Source: Thalassobius sp. I31.1 (GTDB lineage Bacteria > Pseudomonadota > Alphaproteobacteria > Rhodobacterales > Rhodobacteraceae). Taken from it: a stretch of 42,487 bases of DNA. The translations under genes were made by a program, and so were the position numbers. The stretch covers positions 1-42,487 of the forward strand of contig NZ_PWAA01000013.1 in assembly GCF_003031585.1 (NCBI RefSeq). The letters run 5' to 3'. This document shows positions 24,817 to 33,800 of this stretch, piece by piece; the first letter of the stretch is position 1; each line of letters starts with the position of its first letter. The notes under the pieces are model-generated. The model worked only from the letters and a program-made list of their open reading frames with translations. It was not told the origin of the DNA and made no database searches.

Positions 24817-27800
24817 ATGACATGGCAACTTAAAGACCAAAAAAACAACGTGTGGACCGGGAATATTTCGGATTTCACATTATCAACAGCAAATAATTTT
24901 TTTTCGTATGGAGCGCCGACAAGAAGCTTACAGAGTCACTTCAACGGAAACAGATCTCAGGCAACTGTTGTTTTTGAATCAAACGACGTTTTTGGTAAAC
25001 TTACGGATGGAGATCGTGGCCTAAATTTCTCCAATCTACAACCTTCTTCTTTTGGAGTTGTTAAAGATTTCATTGAGGGAAACCATAATCTAGCGCCGAA
25101 TACATATTCATTAAAACAAATTTCTCAACAATCCAATCTTAACGGAAGATCTTTCGAACACTACACCTACTTGGATGGTACCTTTTATGACGTTGGCTCA
25201 TATTGGAACAGTGATCTTAATGGGACAGCGGTCGGAGCATTAGGTTCTTACACCGTTAACATTTCCCCAAATACTACATTCACAGTCACGCCAAGCGGCG
25301 AGTTTATCATAGATAATTTCGCCTATTCTTTTGACTTTGGAAACTACGATTTCACCTCAGGTAATGTTAATTCTGTTTTAAATAGCACGTATGAAATTAT
25401 CGTAGATTTGGCGAACCCATTGGGTTGGGTTGATCAGCCTGTAATAATTACAGTCAATGGTCAGCGTTTAGTAGGCCGCGTTACTATCAATAATTACAAT
25501 CAAGGATATATCGAATTCGAGCCGACTGGTCCTCATTGTTTCCCCGCCAATACGCTCATTCAGGTCGCGGATGGAGGGACGAACTCCATTGAAGCTCTCC
25601 GCGTCGGCGACGAGGTTCTAGCGTTTGCGGATGGTGCATCGGGTCTGATGCCTGCGCGTGTTGTTCGGCTTTACGAAAACGTCACCCAAGAAATGATCCG
25701 ACTTGAATTTGTGGATGGGCGGGATGTGCTGCACGTCACGCCAGGTCACGCATTCCTAGATGAGGTTGGAGGTTTCACAAAGATCGGTGACCTGCTGAAG
25801 CTGGGCGGTGGCCGCGCACGGGTAATTGACGCGGATGGCTCCGTGCTTGATGTCACGGGTGAGTGGTTGCGGTATTCTGCTGAGACGGCTGATCTGTTTG
25901 AGGTCGCAACAACCAAAACAATGACCATCGGAGGGAACCTCGCCCATAAGGAAGAAGTTCAGGAGGGCTGGAAGACTTATAATTTTGAAGTCGAAGCCTT
26001 GCATACCTATGTGGCTGGCGGAGTACGCGTACACAACGACAGCGGGAATTTCATTCATGAAGATGGGAAAACCTACTTCGACTTCCATGAGACACCTTTC
26101 ATTCAGGAAAAAATTGACCTTGCTCGGTTCCAGTGGCTGGCTGGTGATAAAATCACACCTGAAGGTGCGATAGTTGCCCCGACATTTAATGGAATCGGTT
26201 TCGATTTTGTTTATTCAGAAGGTCATAAATTTGTTGGTGAGGATTGGCAGCCCGGCGGTGATTTTGATGGTGACGGCAACCTGACAAGTCGAGATAAAAC
26301 ACTTCACGACATCGATGTCGCGGAACGTCATGCTCGAAACGCACGCCTTGATGGCAATCAAATAAAAGCTGAGCAACTTGAACGAAGAGCTGCAGAGTTG
26401 CGTGAAGATTTTATAAATCAGAAGGTAGCGCAAACCGGCGGACTCCACCCTAGAGATCGTGGTGATGGCGGCGGTGGCCCTCATGATAAGGGCAAGTCCG
26501 ATGATCGCGGTGGAAGTACAGGATCGGGCAAAACTGCTGATCCAAATGCTTCAAAAGAGGGCTGGAAAGATAAGTACAAGCCAATCATCCTCGATCTTGA
26601 TGGCAATGGGGTAGAAATCACCGAGCTTTCCAAATCGACCATGTTTGTTGATGCCACCGGTGATGGCCTCATGAACCGGACGGCATGGGTAGGTGCTGGA
26701 GACGGGGTTTTATTTTACGACCCAGATGGCACAGGTGCGCTGACAGAAAAGCGCCAATATGTGTTTACGGAATGGGATCCGACGGCGACGAGCGACATGG
26801 AAGCTTTGGCCTCAGTCTTTGATGAGAATGGCGACGGGGTACTCGATGCCTCAGATGCGGCCTTTGCGAACTTCAAGGTTCTGGTGACCAATGCCGATGG
26901 ATCCACCACAGCAAAAACGCTGACACAGCTTGGAATTGTCTCAATTGATCTGACGGCGGATGCGACCAATATTGAACTACCGGATGGATCTACGATTACT
27001 GGTAAATCTACCTTCACATGGGCAGATGGCACCACGGGAACGGTTGCCGACACCATGCTTGTAGCCGACACTTCTGGGCACAGGGTCGAGAAGGCAGTCA
27101 GCACCAATGCGGTCGGTAATCGCGTAGAAACCTCGACCGGGTATAGCGCCGATGGCTCTATCGCCTTTATTCTGACGGCAGAAACCAGCCCGGATGGGTT
27201 GATGATCACCAACAGCCTGGATCGCAACGGTGACGGTGTTGTGGATATGATCCAGACAATTGTCACGGTGGTGAATGGCGACGGCAGCAAAGCCGAAACC
27301 GTGACCAATAAATCCGGCGCGAATGCGGCGACCGCTGTTCTGACCAGCCAAACCGTGACCAGTACCAGTGCTGATGGCCTTGTGGTGACGATTGAGCGGG
27401 ATTCCGTTGGTGGCGGCTGGTTTGACCAGATTGAGGTTCGCACAACAGCTCTTGATGACAGCATGACCATCGTCGTGACGGATCGCTCCAGCGATGGCAG
27501 CACCATTCGTCAGGTCACGGAAACTGTTTCTGCAGATGGGCTGACCCGCTCTGAGGCGATTGATCAGGATGGTGATGGCGACATTGATTTGACCATCAAC
27601 CATGTGATTGTAGTGAATCCTGATGGCAGCCGGTCCGAAACCATCACACATCTGAACAATGATGGCAGCACGCGCAGTGCTGTAACGGAAACGGTGTCCA
27701 CCGATGGTAAAGTCAAAACCATTGCCCATGATGTGGATGGGGATGGGAACATTGATACGCAGAATGAGACTGCGATCACGGTGAACCTTGATAGTTCAAC

Positions 27801-30800
27801 AAGTTCGACGCTGGACGTTAAAAATGGCGATGGGTCGCTGCGCAGCTCAACAACGCATACGCAATCAGATGATGCGCTGACCAAAACCACTGTGTCTGAT
27901 GTGGATGGCGACGGTGATACGGATCTGACCACGGTTGATCAAACCGTGATCAATGCGGATGGAAGTCGCGTGAATACAGTGACCGCGACCAATAATGATG
28001 GCTCGATCAATGGGATGAGCAAGACCACCCTTGGTGCGGATAAAGTGAGTTCACAGACTTGGGTCGATCTCAATCAAAATGGTGCGTTTGAAGCCACCGA
28101 TCTTGTGTCCGAGGTTACAGTTGATCCTGTTTCCGGCAATCGCACTGCGGTGTCTTACAGCCGTAATGCCGATGGCTCGATCAATGCGACCCAAACCTCA
28201 GTTACAGCGGCGGACGGCCTAACCACGACGACAACCATTGATACGGATGGTGATGGCGATACCGACGGTACAATCACCGATGTAACAGTTAATAACGCAA
28301 ATGGCTCGACCACACGTACGGTTGCGACACGTAATGGAGACAACTCTCTTCGCAATGAGGTGATTACCACATCCAGTGCAGATGGTCTCAGCACAACTGT
28401 TGAAACGGACCGCGATGGTGACGGCATACGCGACGGAAAGGTCACAACGATAACCGTTGTGAATGCCGATGGCAGTACGACAACCACACGCGAAAGCTTT
28501 GCCGGTGACGGTACAACCTTGACAGGACGCAGCGTGACAGATGTCAGCGCGGATCGGAAGGTCACAACGGTGACAAACGATAGCAACGGCGATGGGCATA
28601 CTGACCAAACAACCGTGAGCACACAAAACGATGTTGGCGATCAGTTTGTGGCCACCACAAGTTTTGCGCCCGACGGCGCACAGATCTCCAAAGAAACGCT
28701 TTGGACCCAAGCCAACGGGCTGTCATCTATTGCAAAACACTGGGTTGGTGCCAGCACTGTTGAAGATTACATCTCCAATACCAATACCGTTCTTCTTGCA
28801 AATGGTGGCACTCAAACCCAAAGTACCATTCACAATCAGGATGGTAGCCAGCGCAGCTGGCAACAAACCACGACCAGCGATGACGGTTTGGTTCAGATCT
28901 CTGAGGTAGATGCAAACTGGGACGGCGTGAAGGAACGCACAACCACTGCGACTACCGTTCTGAATGCAGATGGCAGCGCAACAACCACAACCGAGGTTGC
29001 GAATGCCGATGGTCTCGTCATGTCTCGCAACCAGTCTGAAGTCAGCGATGATGGCCTCGTGCAAATCACCCGCTCTGATGCGGATGGCGATGGTGATTAT
29101 GATCTGGTGACCACCAGCACGACCACGCTGTTGAACGATGGCGGCCGGACCACTGTAACTGAATTGCACGAGCTCGATGGCACTTTGCGTAGCGCGACCA
29201 CGAGCACTACCAGCGATAATGGCCGTCAGACCACAACCACACAAGATACAAATGGCGATGGCAACATTGACCAGCAATCCACACGTTCAGTCGCGGATGA
29301 CGGTGTTGTGACGACAATCAACAGCAACTTTGACAGCAGCGGAACCTTACAAAGCCGCGCCCAAACTGTAGTCAGCGCCAATGGTCTGCATGCCGTCTCA
29401 AGCACTGATGCAGATGGTAATGGCGTCTTTGAAATGACCTCTGACAGCCTGACGGTTCTCAGTGCCGATGGCAGTAGTACGACCACACTAAGCGAAAAAT
29501 CTGCGGACGGCAGTATCTATAATCAGACTGTTACAATTATAAGCGCCGATGGTTTAACCAAAACCACGACCAAGGATTTGGACTTTGACGGTACAGCTGA
29601 CTTAGTGACCGTAAAGACATCGTCACTGGCACCAAATGGTGTTGAAACAATCGCGACGACAACAACGGCAGCAAATGGATCTGTCATAGAAAGTGTTGTT
29701 ATTACGGTTAGTGCGGATCGCCAAACCACAACAGAAGCGCGTGACCTAGGTGGTGATGGCAATGATGACATCATGATTGTCACTTCTGTTGCCTCTGACG
29801 GTTCCCTCCATGAGGACATCAGCTACTTAAGCCGTCAAGGGCATGACTGGGCAACTTCAAAATCGATAGTCAGTGCAGATGGACAGTCACGCATTTTCCA
29901 GCGCGACACCGATGGTGATGGCTTTGCCGATTTTACGGTCCACAGTAAAACGGACAGAACTACAAATGGCGTGACAACCGTTACGGCTGAAACATTTGAT
30001 GCACATTTTAAGAGCCTTGGAACATCTGAGACCCGAACAAGTGCAAATGGGTATGATCAGACAACAATCCTTGATCTGGATGGTGATGGACGAACTGATT
30101 TCCAAACAAGAGACAAAACCACGTTCCTTGAAAATGGGGAGACCGTCCGCACAGTAACCACTTTGTCGGAAACGATGGATGTTGTTTCACAAATTGAGGC
30201 GACGACCAGCGGAGATGGTTTAAACTCACACACACGTATTGATCTGGACGGTGATGGAGCAGATGACCGCAGGACAGATGTCATACGCGGTGCCGATGGC
30301 AGTTCTGTGACAGACACAGTGATTTATGACAACGCTTTTACCTTGCAGGAGCAGACGAAAACCACTGTCAGTGCAGATGGTCGGACAATCGAAACAGTTA
30401 CCGATGCTGATGGCGACGGTGACAATGATTACCGCACACATATTCAAGAGGATCTGAACGGAAATGTAACGACCACTCTTAGCGATCTTGGTGATCACGG
30501 TGTCGCAGAGCATACAGTCACTAGCACTGTATCAGCCAATGGGATGCAATCCCAAACACTGATAGATACTGACGGCGATGGCGCCGCTGATCTGACATAC
30601 GTCAGCAACATGACCTATGATGCAGCTGGAAACAGGACGAGCGAATATAATGAACGCGCAGGGAGCACCCTCACCTATCAAGAAACGACGGTCACCTCAG
30701 CCGATGGCCTAAGTTCGTCGACCAGTTACGACATTGATGGAGACGGCATAATTGATGGGTCCGTTGTCTCTAACACTACGATCAATTCAGATGGAAGCAA

Positions 30801-33800
30801 TTCATTCGTTCGGGAGACGCATTATGCTAATGGCGATCTGCAATCATCTACGCGTATTGAGACCTCAGCCGATGGTCGGCAAGAAACTCAAGTTGACGAC
30901 TATGACGGCAATGGCATTGCAGACCGCAAGATCACGACCGAAACCCGTGGCGATGGTGTGACGGTTGAAACGACGTCAACGTTTGACGAGGCCGGTCGAA
31001 AGTACAGTACCTTTGTTATCGAAACTTCCGCTGATGGTCTTGAGACGATAATGCAGCGCGGTGATGCTTTCCAGACAATCACTCGTAGTGCTATAAATGA
31101 AGATAGTTATACTTGGGACAACGGCATTAAGTTCGGCCTGAATACACAGAATGTGAATGTAACACATGAAATGGATGCTTCTGGCATAGAAACATGGACA
31201 CTAGTTACGTCTGTGAGAGTATCTGAGACATACACTCACCAGAAAAATAACGGGGATACGGAAACGCGTACCCGACAGGTTGATAAAATAACGACCGAGA
31301 CAGCACGCCTGGATGCGGAAACCAAGGCTGAAATTTTAACCGAAGCCGCGCGCCTCTACGATACAATCCTCGACCGTGATATGGATTTTGAAGAGATCGA
31401 AGGGCTCGTTAAGTATATTGAGGGGAATACTTTAAAAGCTGACAATCTGGCAGCAAACCTTCTGGGACACGCTGAGTTCTCTGCACGGTACGGTTCAGGC
31501 AGTAATGTAGAGTTCATCACCCAAATTCACTTGAACAGCTTTGGTCGGGCGCCAAGCTTAGATGAGTTGGACAGTTACTTAGGCGCATTGAATTCAGGCA
31601 CTTATACGCGCTCGGCATTGGCTATTGAGCTTGCAGAATCCTCTGAACACATTGCCACTGGCAACTGGCACATGAAGACAAACAATTTGGATGTCATCAT
31701 GAACCCCGCACAGTTTGAGCGCAGCCTGGATAAGGCACGTGTCATGGAACAGATCAAAAACCTGGTCGATGTTGCATATGATCGCGATGCCACCGCACAG
31801 GAACTGGCCTATCTCTGTGACCGCCTAATGAATGAAGATGATACGCTAGAAGACGTAGCAGCTGAACTATTGAGCGTCGGAGGTGAGATCTTTGGTGTGT
31901 ACACCAATAGCCTGAAAGGATTGAATAACAATGACCTGGTAACGGAAGCCTTCCAGAACGCTTTTGGCCGAAACCCGTCCAATGATGAGCGCGCAACTTG
32001 GGTGGGGCATCTTGATAACGGACGCCTCAGCAAGGCGCAGTTTGTGGCCTCACTTGCCCAAAGTACAGAATACCTGGCAGAGGGTAATTCACACCAAAGC
32101 GGGCCTATAAGTACAGGAAACATTATTAATGGAACGAGCGGTACCAATCTGATTATTGGCACCGATGGAAGTGATATTGTTAACGCTGATGGCGGTAACG
32201 ATTTGGGTTCTACTGGTGATGGGGCAGACCAGATAACCGGTGGCGCTGGAAATGACAATATTCACGGTTCAGACGGCAGCGATACGTATTATTGGTCAAA
32301 GGGTGATGGCAACGATACGTTCACGGGCACGACTGAGAACTATACCGAGACAGACACAATCGTTTTGACTGATGTGCTATCGACAGGGGTGGCATTGACG
32401 CGCGAAAGTGGGCAAGGAACCTTCCGTGTGACCATCATGGCTACAGGCGAATATCTGACACTGGGTAAAGATGGTATTGAAGCCCTTCAGTTTTCTGATG
32501 GTACCACCTGGAATCTAGAAGAGATCCACAGTCGCGTCCGCTTGGATGGCGACGCAACAAACAACAGTTTATCAGGTGCAAGCTATCGCGATAATATGTT
32601 TGGTGGTGCCGGCAATGACACCCTCGATGGCAATGATGGCGATGACCATCTCACGGGCGGTCTTGGGGGGGATACTCTACGTGGTGACGCAGGCAGTGAT
32701 ACCTATCATTGGTCGAAAGGTGACGGTGATGACATCATCAATGAAACCGAAGCCTCTTATGATGACATTGACCGTCTAATTCTCACCGATGTTGACCCTT
32801 CGGATGTTTTGCTAAGCCGCAGCTCTGCAAACGGGGCAACTGAGTTGCAGATCAAAATCATCAGTACAGGTGAGATCATTCATATCACCAATCAGCTGAA
32901 ATTTGTTGGGACTGCATCTGGTGGATTATGGGGGGGATCAACCTCTAGCGGTCCACAAGGATTTGTTTACGGCATTGAAGTAATCGAATTTGCAGATGGA
33001 ACACTCTGGGGGCGTGATGAAATAGGTGAAAACACCAGGGTTTCAGGCAGCAATGGCCAGAACAACACCATTAACGGCACAAATGGTGATGATTTTATTG
33101 ATGGTAAAAGTGGCAACGATACGCTCAACGGCAAGGATGGAGATGACCGTCTGACTGGTGGTCTTGGAGACGATACACTGAACGGTGGCAAAGGCAGCGA
33201 TGATTATGTGTGGTCCCCCGGCGATGGCGACGATGTTATCAATGACACGGGCAACGAAGCAGCGGAGATTGATGCGCTTTATTTTGGGACAGGCATCAAG
33301 CCTTCTGATGTTCAGCTGACACTTTCGGGTGGAGGGGCAAACACTGGCGGCATATTCGGTGCCTTTTTCAGCTCACACAAGGATCTGATTATTACAATAA
33401 ACCACCTGAATGGCAGTGGTGAAATCATCGTCAAAAACTTCCAGGATGGTAATGGTCACGAGGGTATTGAAGAAATTCGCTTCCTTGATGGGACTGTCTG
33501 GGATCTGGATATGATCCGGTCCAAGGCTGAACTAAACGGTTCTGCCAATAATGATACGCTGTTTGGCACCGTGCTCGATGACACGATCAATGGTCTCGAT
33601 GGTAACGACACGCTTGATGGCAAAGGTGGTGATGACATCATCACCGGTGGATCAGGCGCTGATACGCTGAACGGCGGTGAAGGCAATGATCGTTATGTCT
33701 GGTCGAAGAACGATGGAGATGACCTCATTGAAGACAGCACTCGCTCTCTGTCTGATATTGATACGCTGCATCTGACTGATGTTTCACCAGGCGACATTAA

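Noticed and set aside
27180-31090. Long reverse-strand open frames opposite the RTX repeats
   Set aside because: They follow from the biased, repeated Asp/Gly/Thr codons of the sense gene, have low-complexity Ser/Val/Pro content and lack starts with ribosome-binding sites.
27180-31090. CRISPR-like array
   Set aside because: Repeats are about 168 bases, diverged and in frame within one protein. There are no short identical repeats with unique spacers and no cas genes.
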